This document shows positions 8,887 through 18,077 of a stretch of DNA of 64,000 nucleotides, one piece after another (positions within the stretch are counted from its first letter, which is position 1; every line of letters starts with the position of its first letter). This DNA comes from Naumannella halotolerans. GTDB taxonomy: Bacteria; Actinomycetota; Actinomycetes; Propionibacteriales; Propionibacteriaceae. The notes beneath the pieces are model-generated. The model worked only from the letters and a program-made list of their open reading frames with translations, searched no databases and was not told where the DNA came from. The stretch is taken from assembly GCF_004364645.1 (NCBI RefSeq), contig NZ_SOAW01000001.1, positions 1,302,001 through 1,366,000 on the forward strand. The letters run 5' to 3'. The position numbers and the translations under genes are program-made.

Positions 8887-9962
8887 CAGGCAGCAGAGCT
8901 GATCGTGGCCGATCCGATCACCCGGTCGCCGTCATAGATCACGACTGCCTGGCCGGGTGCGACACCGGTCGCCTGCTCGCCCAGGTCGACTCGGATGTCC
9001 TGGCCCGTGTCGGTGCTCACCCGGGCCGGCAGCGGACGCCCGTGGGCACGGAACTGGACCATCGCCGGCCACTGCTGCAGTTGCAGCGACTCACCGGTCC
9101 AGGTCGGTCGGATGCCGTCGATCCGGGAGACCTGCAGGGCTTCGCGCGGCCCGACGGTGACGGTGTTGGTCACCGGTGAGATGTCCAGCACGTAGCGGGG
9201 CTTCCCGTCGGCAGCGGGTACGCCGAGTTTCAGCCCCTTGCGCTGGCCGATGGTGAACCCGTGCGACCCTTCGTGGCGGCCGAGGACCGTACCGTCGGTG
9301 TCACGCACCTCACCGGTCCTGGCGCCGAGATGCCTGTCCAGGAATCCCTTGGTGTCACCGTCGGCGATGAAGCAGATGTCGTGGGAGTCGGGCTTGTCGG
9401 CCACCAGCAGGCCACGCCGGGCTGCTTCGGCGCGTACCTCGGACTTCAGCGAGTCGCCCAGCGGGAACAGCGAGTGCCGCAACTGCTCCTGGCTGAGCAC
9501 GCCCAGGACATAGGACTGGTCCTTGTCCGGGTCCTTGGCCCGATACATCTCCACCCGCTCACCGGTGGTCGTCAACCGGGCGTAGTGACCGGTGCAGACA
9601 GCGTCGAAACCGAGTGCCAGTGCGCGCTCCAGGACGGCTGCGAACTTGATCTTCTCGTTGCACTTCAGACACGGATTCGGGGTCCGGCCGGCGGCGTACT
9701 CGGCGACGAAGTCATCGACCACGTCCTCGGTGAACCGATCGGACAGATCCCAGACGTAGTAGGGAATCCCGAGCACATCGGCCGCCCGGCGGGCGTCACC
9801 GGAGTCCTCGATCGAGCAACACCCGCGGGCGCCGGTACGAAACGACTGGGGATTCTTCGACAAGGCCAGGTGCACACCGGTGACCTGATGGCCGGCGTCG
9901 ACCATCCGGGCTGCCGCGACGGCGGAATCGACTCCGCCGGACATGGCTGCCAGCACCTTCAT
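8886..9962 (-). CDS. mnmA: tRNA-specific 2-thiouridylase
   Basis: 358 residues from the ATG at 9962, preceded by a GAGGAG ribosome site. It is an ATP pyrophosphatase of the PP-loop type ([12 protein letters not shown]) that makes the 2-thio group of U34 in tRNAs for Lys, Glu and Gln. The two catalytic cysteines appear in [12 protein letters not shown] and [17 protein letters not shown] and the [13 protein letters not shown] segment are family landmarks. The sulfur donor is cysteine through IscS, encoded upstream on the same strand but separated here by the inserted island. Confidence 0.95.
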   Translation of the reverse strand: MKVLAAMSGGVDSAVAAARMVDAGHQVTGVHLALSKNPQSFRTGARGCCSIEDSGDARRAADVLGIPYYVWDLSDRFTEDVVDDFVAEYAAGRTPNPCLKCNEKIKFAAVLERALALGFDAVCTGHYARLTTTGERVEMYRAKDPDKDQSYVLGVLSQEQLRHSLFPLGDSLKSEVRAEAARRGLLVADKPDSHDICFIADGDTKGFLDRHLGARTGEVRDTDGTVLGRHEGSHGFTIGQRKGLKLGVPAADGKPRYVLDISPVTNTVTVGPREALQVSRIDGIRPTWTGESLQLQQWPAMVQFRAHGRPLPARVSTDTGQDIRVDLGEQATGVAPGQAVVIYDGDRVIGSATISSAA

Positions 9963-10064
9963 TCCGATTCTCCTCATCCTCGTCTGCCGGACCGCCGGGC
10001 GGGAGGGACCGGCAGCAGGTCACGAGTCTAATGGCTCGGACGGGATCGGCCGATCCGCCGCGGC

Positions 10065-10910
10065 TCAGCGATCCAGCCGCAAGGTCTGCTCGGTGAGCTC
10101 GAGGGGCACCCGGATGGCGCCGAAGATGGTCCGACGGCGCAGCGCGAATCCCAGTTTGCGATAGAGCCGGATGGCATTGTGGTTGGCCGCCGAGGCGTGC
10201 ATCAGGGCCCGGTCGCCCCGGGCCTGGATACCGGCGGCGACCGCCAGCACCAACCGGCTCGCCAGTCCTCGTCCACGGTGCTCGGGGTCGGTGCAGACGG
10301 CACTGATCTCGGTCCAGCCGTCCGGTTTCAGGCGTTCCCCGGCCATGGCGACCAGCCGCCCGCGATACCGGATCCCGAGGTAGCTGCCGAGTTCGATGGT
10401 CCGTTCGAAGAACGGCCCGGGTTCGGTGCGGGCGACCAGATCCAGCATCTCCGGTACGTCGGCGGGCTGCAGTTGCACGATCCCGGGGCCGCGTTCGGGT
10501 GCCAGCGCCGGTGTCTCGACCAGTTGCACACCGTCACCGCGGGACTCGACCTCCCACCCCGGCGGAAGCACCATCGCGACATCGCGATACGGGAAGAGTC
10601 CCCCGGGCCCCACCAGTCCGGCGATGTCGGCGAAGACCGACGGCGCCTCCCAGTCGGCGACCCCGCCGAAGCCGGAGACCTCGGGCAGGTACCGGCGGGC
10701 ATTGCGGTGGGCCTGGGCCAGTCCGGCGTGGCGACCGGTCAACGCCGACCAGGCTGGGTTGTCCAGTGCCGGGACCGTACCGGCGGCGAAGTCGGGTACG
10801 GGATCCAGTGGTTCGGCGAACTCCCCCGGCTCGGCGAACTCCCCCGGCTCGGCGATGGATTCGGTGGCCAGCTCGGTGCCGCGGTCGCCGATGGTCGGGA
10901 TCTCAGCCAT
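10065..10910 (-). CDS. GNAT family N-acetyltransferase
   Basis: 281 residues. The C-terminal half (about 150-275) is a FR47-like GNAT fold: EISAVCTDPEHRGRGLASRLV is the acetyl-CoA-binding motif A and HASAANHNAIRLYRKLGF is motif B. The N-terminal ~60 residues are low-complexity and include a perfect repeat (EFAEPG twice), caused by an 18-base tandem duplication. The substrate is unknown. The ATG overlaps the end of the cystathionine beta-synthase pseudogene by eight bases, so it was probably coupled to that gene. Confidence 0.82.
   Translation of the reverse strand: MAEIPTIGDRGTELATESIAEPGEFAEPGEFAEPLDPVPDFAAGTVPALDNPAWSALTGRHAGLAQAHRNARRYLPEVSGFGGVADWEAPSVFADIAGLVGPGGLFPYRDVAMVLPPGWEVESRGDGVQLVETPALAPERGPGIVQLQPADVPEMLDLVARTEPGPFFERTIELGSYLGIRYRGRLVAMAGERLKPDGWTEISAVCTDPEHRGRGLASRLVLAVAAGIQARGDRALMHASAANHNAIRLYRKLGFALRRRTIFGAIRVPLELTEQTLRLDR
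10813..10855. repeat. 18-base tandem repeat, 2.4 copies
   Basis: The unit tcggcgaactcccccggc occurs at 10813-10830 and 10831-10848 with seven more bases to 10855. It encodes the repeated EFAEPG near the start of the GNAT gene, in frame. It probably arose by replication slippage. Confidence 0.85.
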
Positions 10911-12302
10911 GTGTCGTCTCCTTCTGTGCGTCGTTCAACCTCTCCAGGGCCGGTACCGCCACCACCCGGCCCTGGTCGAGGACAAGTGCCCACCGGTCGG
11001 GTCCGTCGAAGCCCGCCAGCCGTGCAGCGGTGCGGGCAGACCGCTCGCCCACCCCGGCCCGGCGGGTCACCGGCTCGCTCACCAGGGCAGCCGGCAGGTC
11101 GCCGCCCAGCCCGCTCAGCCGATGGGCGCTCACCGCGCCGATCACCTCACTCGGATGCGGCGGCAGATCGCGGTGGGCGCGCCGGTGCACCAGCAGCCCC
11201 ACCGACCCCGGTCGGGCCAGCAACTGCTGCTGCGCCGCGCCCACCCGTTCCTCGGCATCCAGCCAGGTGATCGGCGTTGCCTGCCCGCCCACGGTCGGGG
11301 CGTCGTCGGTCGGCTCGCCCGCGCCGGCGTCGAACCCCGCCGCGGCCAACCAGTCGTCGTCGAAGTAGGTCGACAGGTAGGAGCGTCCGGAGTCGGGCAG
11401 GACGACCACCAGCACATCCTGTGCGGTCAGTTCGGCGGCCAGTTCGAAGGCGGCCGCCAGCGCCACACCCGACGAGCCGCCGGCGAGGATGCCCTCGGTC
11501 CGGGCGAGGGTGCGGATGGCATCGATCGCCCGTTTGGTCATCGATCCGCCGCCACTCGTCGACCACCTCGGTGTCCAGACAGCGCGGCCAGGTGTCGACG
11601 GCGGCCTCGGGATGGACGAAGTGGCCGGTTCCCTCGATGTGCTTGTGGCTGCCGTCGCCACCGCCGTAGGTCGAGGTCAGCGGATCGGCGCCGATCACCC
11701 GTACCCGCTCACCGGAGACCTGTTTCAGGTGACGACCGGTGCCGCTGATGGTCCCGCCGGTGCCGACGGTCGCCACCAGATGGGTGATCCGACCCTCGGT
11801 GTCGGCCCAGATCTCCGGTCCGGTGGTGTGCAGATGGGCCTGCGGATTGGCCTCGTTGTCGTACTGGCCGGCGAACCACGCACCCGGCGTCTGCGCCACG
11901 TACCGTTCGGCATGGGAGCGCAGGCTGTCGGGATGATCCCGGGGGACGAAGTTGTCGATCAGCCGCAGTTGCGCACCGTAGGCGGTGATCTGGCGCCGCT
12001 TCTCGACCGAGATGGTCGAGCTGGCGAAGATCACCGCCCGGTAGCCCAGCTGTGCTGCGAGCAGCGAGAGTCCGATCCCAGTGTTGCCGCTGGTCAGTTC
12101 GACCACGGTCCCGCCGGGCCGCAGCAGCCCGTCGGCCTCGGCCTCCCGGATCATGGACAGGGCTGCTCGGTCCTTGCTGCTGCCGCCGGGGTTCCACCAT
12201 TCGGGTTTCACGTAAATGGTCGGTGGCAGGTGCCGGCCGGCCCGGTTCAACCGGATCAGCGGGGTACGACCGACTGCGTCGGCCAGGGATTCGTACCGGA
12301 CC
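10903..12302 (-). pseudogene. Cystathionine beta-synthase-like gene, frameshifted and 5'-truncated
   Basis: The upstream frame gives the PLP domain: RYESLADAVGRTPLIRLNR, the PLP-lysine motif GGSSKDRAA, SGNTGIGLS and GTGGTISGTGR. It runs off frame after VVDEW near 11545. The neighbouring frame continues with RTLARTEGILAGGSSGVAL and a C-terminal region of degenerate CBS-domain type. Aligning to the family, removal of one base in the GGCGGCGG run restores the expected 20-residue spacing, so a one-base insertion is the simplest explanation. The 5' end is joined to a kinase fragment and has no start of its own; the only upstream ATG in frame (12349) lies in kinase sequence. Function when intact: serine plus homocysteine to cystathionine, or cysteine synthesis. 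Confidence 0.8.
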
Positions 12303-12660
12303 GGTGCTGGTGTTGCGCCAGGTCCGGAACGGGACCAGAAGTCGATCATCGTCGTCGAAGGCGAGATAGCCGTGCATCATCGCCGAGATCCCCACCCCGG
12401 CCAGGGCGGTCGGCCGGGCGCCGTACCGCTCCTCGGTGTCACCCAGCAGGTCGGTGAAGGCTGCCTGCAGCCCGGACCAGATCGCCGTCTCGGAGTAGGT
12501 CCAGGTCTGCTCGCGGTAGTCGTTCTCCCATGCCTGGCTGTCGGTCGCGAGCACCTCGTCGGGATGCTGCGGGTCGATCAGGCAGGCCTTGATCCGGGTC
12601 GAACCCAACTCGATACCGACCACCGCCGACCCGGGCGGTGATCACTTCCGTGGGACTCAC
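12303..12660 (-). pseudogene. FGGY-family carbohydrate kinase remnant (ribulokinase-like), 5' end only
   Basis: Only about the first 110 residues survive. GIELGSTRIKACLID is the phosphate-binding start of FGGY kinases; ISAMMHGYLAFD and FRTWRNTST follow, after which sequence switches abruptly to the cystathionine beta-synthase gene at about 12303. The natural start is probably the GTG at 12660, which overlaps the araD stop (GTGA), but that frame (MSPTEVITAR) must shift before GIELGS, so there is a second lesion near 12620-12635. Its position after araD suggests an L-ribulokinase or xylulokinase role before inactivation. Confidence 0.75.
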
Positions 12661-13394
12661 CGGGGTTCGTCCTGCTGATCGGACTGTCCGTAGACGTTCT
12701 GGTAGCGATCGAAGAGGGCATCGATCCGGTCCTGCGGGATCGGGATCAGCTCCCCGCCCTCTCGCGCATGGTGCACGGTCCTGCCCACGTCCTCACACAT
12801 CACCGCCGCCTTCACCGCGTCGCGGGCGGAGGAACCGATGGTGAAGGGGCCGTGGTTCTGCATCAACACGGCCCGGCTCCGTGAACCGCGCAGGGTCTGC
12901 ACGATGCCGCGGCCGATCGAGTCGTCGCCGATGACCGCGAACGGGCCCACCGGGATCGGCCCACCGAACTCGTCGGCCATGGCCGTGAGCACACAGGGAA
13001 TCTCCTCACCCCGAGCCGCCCAGGCGACGGCATAGGTCGAGTGGGTGTGCACGACACCACCGACCTCGGGCATGTGCCGGTAGACATAGGCGTGGGCGGC
13101 GGTGTCACTGGAGGCCGCCCGGTGGGACCCGAACGAGCCGGGTACGACCTGCCCGTCGAGGTCGCACAGAACCATGTCCTCGGGACCGAGCTCGTCGTAG
13201 GAGACACCGGAGGGCTTGATCACGAAGTAGTCGGTGCCCGGAACCCGTCCGGAGATGTTCCCACCGGTCCACACCACCAGTCGGTACCGCGTGAGTTCGC
13301 CGTGGAGCCGGGCGACCTCGGCACGGATCTCGGCGAGATCGGCCTCACTCGGCGGGGCATCGAATGCCCGTGCTGGATCCGAACGCTGCATCAT
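12657..13394 (-). CDS. araD: L-ribulose-5-phosphate 4-epimerase family (class II aldolase)
   Basis: 245 residues from tandem ATG codons at 13394/13391 with a GGGAAG ribosome site. It is a class II aldolase-fold zinc enzyme: WTGGNISGRV, KPSGVSYDEL, the HTHS zinc motif (VVHTHSTYAVAW) and QNHGPFTIG are all present, matching L-ribulose-5-phosphate 4-epimerases. It makes D-xylulose 5-phosphate. It follows a LacI regulator and a LacI-type operator, and precedes a broken sugar kinase, so the pathway as encoded here may be non-functional unless a kinase is supplied elsewhere. Confidence 0.85.
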   Translation of the reverse strand: MMQRSDPARAFDAPPSEADLAEIRAEVARLHGELTRYRLVVWTGGNISGRVPGTDYFVIKPSGVSYDELGPEDMVLCDLDGQVVPGSFGSHRAASSDTAAHAYVYRHMPEVGGVVHTHSTYAVAWAARGEEIPCVLTAMADEFGGPIPVGPFAVIGDDSIGRGIVQTLRGSRSRAVLMQNHGPFTIGSSARDAVKAAVMCEDVGRTVHHAREGGELIPIPQDRIDALFDRYQNVYGQSDQQDEPR

Positions 13395-13499
13395 TCCACT
13401 TCCCGTCGATCGGTCGCGCCGTCGGCGGGGTGGCCGCGGCGCCGCAACACGTCCCTCACCTGTCCGGCGAGGTCCCTGCAGTTGCAGTATGCCGAAGAT

Positions 13500-13513
13500 T
13501 GTTCGCGCTAACA
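13500..13513. promoter_or_regulatory. LacI-family operator upstream of araD
   Basis: TGTTCGCGCTAACA is a near-perfect palindrome (one mismatch) resembling the TGTTAGCGCTAACA operators of actinobacterial LacI regulators. It lies 106 bases before the araD start and 54 bases after the lacI stop, so it most likely lets the adjacent LacI protein control araD. Confidence 0.7.
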
Positions 13514-13566
13514 AGACCGGGGGGCTGTGCTCTTCGGCACCGTCGTTCGGCGGTCGGGTCGCGGAT

Positions 13567-14580
13567 TCAGCGTGCTGCGGTCGATCGGCGAACGACCAAC
13601 TCGGGTTCGACCAGCACCGCCGTCCGGGGACCGGGCGCCGCCTCGCGCTCGGTCCGGACCAGGTGGAGCAACATCTCGACCGCCCGCGCCCCGACCAGGT
13701 CGAAGTCCTGCCGCACAGTGGTCAGCGGCGGCAGATAGTGCGCGGACTCGGGGAGGTCGTCGAAACCCACCACACTGATGTCGTCCGGCACCCGCAGGCC
13801 CCGGTCGGCCAGACCGTGCATCAACCCCAGAGCCATCTGATCATTGGCCGCGAAGACGGCCGTCACCTCGTCGATCCGCGGATCGGATCGACCGACCGTG
13901 TAGCCGCTGTCGGCCCCCCAGTCCCCCTCGGCCGCCAGTTCGGCGGCCAGTCGCCCTCCTACGGCCTGCGCCCAGACCTCGCGCCGGAGCCGGGACTCGA
14001 ACCAGTCGTCGGGACCCGCGAGGTGCAGGATCCGCTCATGCCCCAGGCCCTGCAGATGCTCGACGGCAGCCCGCGCCCCGGCCAGCTGATCCACAGCCAC
14101 GCAATGAGAACCGGGGATGGGTTCGGTCTGGATGATCACGCTCGGCACCCGCAACGACCGGCTGACCATCGGCAGCGAGGAGACCCGCGGAGAGATGATG
14201 CAGATCGCATCCACGCCTTGTGCGTGCAACCGCTCGATCCCCCGCTCGGGTCCGTCGTCCCCGGAGGTCGTGATCACCGCGTACCCGTCCTCACGAGCCG
14301 CCCGCTCGATCCCCCGCAGGGTCGAACTCGGTCCGTACTCGACCGCCCGGTCGACCAGGACGCCAATGCGCATCACCCGCCGGGTGACCAGGGCGCGGGC
14401 GGCCGAACTGCGTGTGTAGGCCAGTTCGCTGATGGCAGCCTCGACGCGTTCACGGGTGGACTCGCGAATGTTCGGATGGCCGTTGAGCACCCGGGAGACC
14501 GTCATGTGGGACACTCCCGCGAGGTTGGCGACGTCGTAGATGTTGGCGTGCCGCTCGGTCGAACCGTTCTGATCGGACAC
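13567..14580 (-). CDS. LacI family transcriptional regulator
   Basis: 337 residues from a GTG with a GGGAG ribosome site. The N-terminal helix-turn-helix is textbook (NIYDVANLAGVSHMTVSRVL, residues 13-32), followed by the hinge (SSAARALVTRR) and a periplasmic-binding-protein-like sensor domain (GIERLHAQGVDAICIISPR, FAANDQMALGLMHGLADRG, VVGFDD). It presumably senses a pentose or its phosphate and controls araD through the palindrome at 13500. Nothing suggests damage, unlike the downstream kinase. Confidence 0.92.
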   Translation of the reverse strand: MSDQNGSTERHANIYDVANLAGVSHMTVSRVLNGHPNIRESTRERVEAAISELAYTRSSAARALVTRRVMRIGVLVDRAVEYGPSSTLRGIERAAREDGYAVITTSGDDGPERGIERLHAQGVDAICIISPRVSSLPMVSRSLRVPSVIIQTEPIPGSHCVAVDQLAGARAAVEHLQGLGHERILHLAGPDDWFESRLRREVWAQAVGGRLAAELAAEGDWGADSGYTVGRSDPRIDEVTAVFAANDQMALGLMHGLADRGLRVPDDISVVGFDDLPESAHYLPPLTTVRQDFDLVGARAVEMLLHLVRTEREAAPGPRTAVLVEPELVVRRSTAAR

Positions 14581-14765
14581 CGTCCCACTCCCTTCGCCGA
14601 TCGACCCGGTGATCGGAACCCTGTACTGGCGACGTGCATCGTAACCGGCAGGCCGTGGTGGGCGCGCGGCACCACCGATCGGACTCGGATCGAGACGACG
14701 ACCACCCCAGGGATTCTCCGGTGTTGCGCTGCCGCGCTCCTGCCGCGGCGGCCGGGCAGGTCGGG

Positions 14766-15923
14766 TCAGTAGGCGGCCCGCGCTCGGCGTACCGCATCGG
14801 GCAGGACCGCCAGCAGCCGATCCACATCGGCATCGGTGGTGCTGTGACCGAAGGAGATCCGTAGCGCCCCCGATGCCAGCTGCTCCGACAATCCCATGGC
14901 CACCAACACCGCGCTGGGGCGCGCGACCCCGGCACTGCAGGCCGAACCCGCACTGACGTCGATCCCCTCGGCGTCGAGCAACAGCAGCAGATCATCCGAA
15001 CGCAACCCGCTGAAACTCAGGTTGATCGTCGACGCCGGGCCCTCGGCCACACCGTTCAGCCTGGCCCCGTCGATGCGGCGCACGAGGTCGACGATCCGTC
15101 GGCGGTGCTGCTCGTAACCGCGGGCGGCCAGCTGCCGTCCGGAGACCGTGGCCCGCAGGGCCGCGGCGAAACCGAGCGCGAGGGCGACCGGCACCGTACC
15201 GGAGCGCAGATCCCGCTCCTGGGCACCGCCGAAACCGAGCGCGGCCGGCGAGACGGTCTTCCTGGCGATCAGTGCGCCGACACCGACCGGGCCGCCGATC
15301 TTGTGCGCGGTGACACTCATCAGGTCCGCGCCCGCCGCGGCGAAGTCCACCGGCAGCGAGGAGAGTGCCTGCACCGCGTCGGTGTGGAACCAGATGTCGT
15401 GACCCGCGGCCAGTGCCGCCAGTTCGGGGACCGGCTGACCCACCCCCGTCTCCCCGTTCGCCCACTGGATCGACAGCACGGCGATCCGCTCGCTGAGGAC
15501 ATCGGCCACCTCACCGAGATCGACCCGGCCCCGGGCATCGACACCCACTTCCACCAGTTCGGCCCCCTCGGCGACGGCGGCGGCCGCCGCCTTGCTCACG
15601 GCGGGATGCTCCACCGTCGAGGTGACGATCCCGTTCCGTGCGGCTGGGCCCGTCCGGCGGGCCAGCCACGAACCCTTCACCGCCAGATTGTCGGCCTCGG
15701 TGCCGCCGGAGGTGAAGATCACCTCCGAGGGTTGTGCACCGAGATCGGCAGCGATCGACTCGCGGGCCTCCTCCAATGCCTTGCGGGCGCGCCGGCCGGC
15801 CGCGTGGGTGGACGACGGATTGCCCGGTTGGCCGAGCTCGCGCGCCATCGCCTCGATCGCCTCCGGGCGCATGGGCGAGGATGCGGCGTGATCCAGATAG
15901 CTGCGGACACCGGTCTCATTCAC
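14766..15923 (-). CDS. iscS: Cysteine desulfurase
   Basis: 385 residues, starting at the second of two adjacent GTG codons (15923; 15926 is possible), 7 bases after GGAGGG. It is a class V aminotransferase-fold PLP enzyme: YLDHAASSPMRPEA, SGGTEADNLAVKG, HTDAVQALSSLP, the PLP lysine in SVTAHKIGGPVG, and the mobile-loop catalytic cysteine in SAGSACSAG. It supplies persulfide sulfur for iron-sulfur clusters and for MnmA. In other actinobacteria iscS directly precedes mnmA; here a sugar island separates them. Confidence 0.93.
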   Translation of the reverse strand: MNETGVRSYLDHAASSPMRPEAIEAMARELGQPGNPSSTHAAGRRARKALEEARESIAADLGAQPSEVIFTSGGTEADNLAVKGSWLARRTGPAARNGIVTSTVEHPAVSKAAAAAVAEGAELVEVGVDARGRVDLGEVADVLSERIAVLSIQWANGETGVGQPVPELAALAAGHDIWFHTDAVQALSSLPVDFAAAGADLMSVTAHKIGGPVGVGALIARKTVSPAALGFGGAQERDLRSGTVPVALALGFAAALRATVSGRQLAARGYEQHRRRIVDLVRRIDGARLNGVAEGPASTINLSFSGLRSDDLLLLLDAEGIDVSAGSACSAGVARPSAVLVAMGLSEQLASGALRISFGHSTTDADVDRLLAVLPDAVRRARAAY

Positions 15924-16022
15924 CACGGGTCCCTCCGTCACTGAGCTGGGAGTCGGCCATGTCGGACAAGATACGCCTGCCGTACCCCGAGAACCCGCAG
16001 CCCCGAGGGCCGAGAACGACGA

Positions 16023-16052
16023 AAGGCGGCCTCCCCGAGGGGAGACCGCCTT
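16023..16052 (-). terminator. Terminator after etfA
   Basis: A strong GC stem (aaggcggcctcccc / ggggagaccgcctt, one G-T pair) starts 16 bases past the etfA stop on the minus strand and ends in CTTT. It separates the etfBA unit from iscS. Confidence 0.7.
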
Positions 16053-16068
16053 CGCCAGTCGAGCCGGA

Positions 16069-17016
16069 TCAGCCCTTGGCCTGCTTGACCTGTTCGGTCG
16101 CCGCCGGCAGCACCGTGTGCAGATCGCCCACGATGCCCAGATCGGCCAGTTCGAAGATCGGTGCATCGGGGTCCTTGTTGACCACCACGATCGCCTTCGA
16201 GGTCTGCATACCGGCGCGGTGCTGGATCGCGCCGGAGATACCGGCGGCCACGTACAGCTGCGGGGAGACGGTCTTGCCGGTCTGTCCCACCTGGAAGTTG
16301 TGCGGGTACCAGCCGGAATCCACCGCTGCCCGGGAGGCGCCGACAGCCGCGCCCAGGGCGTCGGCGAAGGCCTCCACCTCCTCGAAGTTGCCACCCGTAC
16401 CCCGACCGCCGGAGACGACGATCGCGGCCTCACCCAATTCCGGGCGACCGGTCGGGGGCTTCTCCTCCGACGAGACGATCCGGGCCGTCTTTGCCGCATC
16501 GGAGATCGTCACCGACACCTCCTCGACGGCATCGGAGCCCGCAGCCTGCTCCGGTGCGATCGAGTTCGCCTTCACCGTGATCACCGGATTCGGACCGGCC
16601 TCGGCATCCACGGTCCAGTTCCCGGCGAAGACCGACTGGGTGGTGGCGATACCGTCCTCACCGGCGTTCAGGTCCACCGCGTCGGTGATCAGGCCACTGT
16701 CGCGACGGACCGCCAGCCGACCGGCGATCTCCTTGTTCTCCGGAGTGGAGGCCAACAGCACCGGAATGTCGTCACCGGCGAGTTCGGCCAGCGCATCGAC
16801 CTTCGGGCCGACCAGGTACTCCCCGATCGCCGGGTCGGCGACCTGCAGGGTCCTGGTCGCACCGTAGGCAGCCAGTTGCGGGGCCAAGGTGGCGGCATCG
16901 CTGCCGAAGACCACCGTGACCGGTTCTCCGACCCGCCGGGCCAGGGTCAGCAGTTCGAAGGTGGGCTTGCCCACCGTTCCGTCGGCCGCCTCGACGACCA
17001 CCAGGATTTCACTCAT
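16069..17016 (-). CDS. etfA: Electron transfer flavoprotein alpha subunit
   Basis: 315 residues. The C-terminal FAD domain is clear: VSGGRGTGGNFEEVEAFADALGAAVGASRAAVDSGW, VGQTGKTVSPQLYVAAGISGAIQHRAGM, and IVVVNKDPDAPIFELADLGIVGD. With EtfB it forms the soluble heterodimer that carries electrons from acyl-CoA and other dehydrogenases to the quinone pool. It starts 26 bases after etfB and is followed by a terminator. Confidence 0.95.
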   Translation of the reverse strand: MSEILVVVEAADGTVGKPTFELLTLARRVGEPVTVVFGSDAATLAPQLAAYGATRTLQVADPAIGEYLVGPKVDALAELAGDDIPVLLASTPENKEIAGRLAVRRDSGLITDAVDLNAGEDGIATTQSVFAGNWTVDAEAGPNPVITVKANSIAPEQAAGSDAVEEVSVTISDAAKTARIVSSEEKPPTGRPELGEAAIVVSGGRGTGGNFEEVEAFADALGAAVGASRAAVDSGWYPHNFQVGQTGKTVSPQLYVAAGISGAIQHRAGMQTSKAIVVVNKDPDAPIFELADLGIVGDLHTVLPAATEQVKQAKG

Positions 17017-17042
17017 CTCGTTCTCCAGTTCCGATCGTCGTC

Positions 17043-17825
17043 TCAGAGGTACTTGCCGGCCACGAGAAATTCGGTCAACGCGGTCGCACCGCTGCCGTCC
17101 TCATCGGTGATCACCTTGCCGGCCTCCTTCGGCGGCCGCTCCCTGGTCTCGACGACCCGGGTCCGGGCTGCCTCGAAACCGACGCCGTCCTCATCGAGTT
17201 CCAGGTCCTCCAGGTCCCATTCCTCGACCGGCTTGCGCTTCGCCGCCATGATCCCCTTCATCGAGGGGTAGCGGGCCTCACCGCTCTGGTCGGTGACGCT
17301 GACCACGGCCGGCAACGATGCCTCGATCCGCTGGCTGGTGACATCGCCCTCCCGCCGGATCGAGACCTTGTCACCCTCGACGCTCAGTTCGTTGGCCAAG
17401 GTGGCCGCCGGCCAGCCGAGACGCTCGGCGACCATCACCGGAATCACGCCCATCACGCCATCGGTCGAAGCCATACCGGTGATCACCAGATCGGGCTCGA
17501 TCTGGCTGATCGCGGCGGCCAGGATGGCCGAGGTGGCCAGGGCGTCCGAACCGTGGATCGCATCATCGAGGACATGCACCCCGGAGTTCGCGCCCATCTG
17601 CAGCGCCTTCTTGATGGCATCGGCAGCATCGTCCGGGCCCACCGTCAGCGCCACGACCTCCACATCATCGCCCTCATCGGCGATCTGCAGGGACTGCTCG
17701 ATGGCGTACTCGTCGAGCTCGGAAAGGATGCCGTCGGACCCTTCGCGATCCACGGTGCCGTCGTCATCGAACTCACGATCACCGGTCGCATCGGGAACGT
17801 ACTTCACCAGTGCAACGATCTTCAT
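17043..17825 (-). CDS. etfB: Electron transfer flavoprotein beta subunit
   Basis: 260 residues from an ATG with a GGAG ribosome site. The start MKIVALVKYVPDATGDREF and the segments LTVGPDDAADAIKKALQMGA and SVTDQSGEARYPSMKGIMAAKRKP are family signatures, the last being the recognition-loop region. It is the first gene of etfBA and partners EtfA. The same pair precedes iscS and mnmA in mycobacteria. Confidence 0.95.
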   Translation of the reverse strand: MKIVALVKYVPDATGDREFDDDGTVDREGSDGILSELDEYAIEQSLQIADEGDDVEVVALTVGPDDAADAIKKALQMGANSGVHVLDDAIHGSDALATSAILAAAISQIEPDLVITGMASTDGVMGVIPVMVAERLGWPAATLANELSVEGDKVSIRREGDVTSQRIEASLPAVVSVTDQSGEARYPSMKGIMAAKRKPVEEWDLEDLELDEDGVGFEAARTRVVETRERPPKEAGKVITDEDGSGATALTEFLVAGKYL

Positions 17826-18077
17826 ATCTCTCCACTCCGTCGTCGGGACCCACCTACCGATCCGCCGTACTCGCAGGTAACTTCGGTGGGCCGAAGACCA
17901 GCTTAGCGGGCGTTCAGACTGGATTCGAGGGGAGGGCTCACCCCGATGAACACGCCTCAACGCCACGAATACGCTAGAACAGGATGCGGTTAGCGTCGAC
18001 CGTGCATCCGTATCAGCAGACGAAGGCCATACCGCCGCCCGGAGCGCGATCGAGCGCTCCGGCACTGGAAAGGGACC
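17826..18077. other. Divergent promoter region etfB/glgX
   Basis: 252 bases with no gene. It must hold promoters for etfB (minus) and glgX (plus). An inverted pair ACGCTA (17971-17976) and TAGCGT (17991-17996) is visible; I cannot assign a protein to it. Confidence 0.4.

Noticed and set aside
12303-12349. Calling the 400-residue frame from ATG 12349 an intact cysteine synthase
   Set aside because: Its first ~16 residues are kinase sequence read out of frame and its last ~120 are off frame after VVDEW; the second half of the enzyme is in another frame.
14581-14765. A small gene between lacI and iscS
   Set aside because: Open frames there (for example one reading RWCRAPTTACRL) lack start signals and recognisable sequence; most likely the lacI promoter region.
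17971-17996. ACGCTA...TAGCGT inverted repeat upstream of glgX as an operator
   Set aside because: Arms are only six bases and match no regulator I know; left as part of the promoter region.
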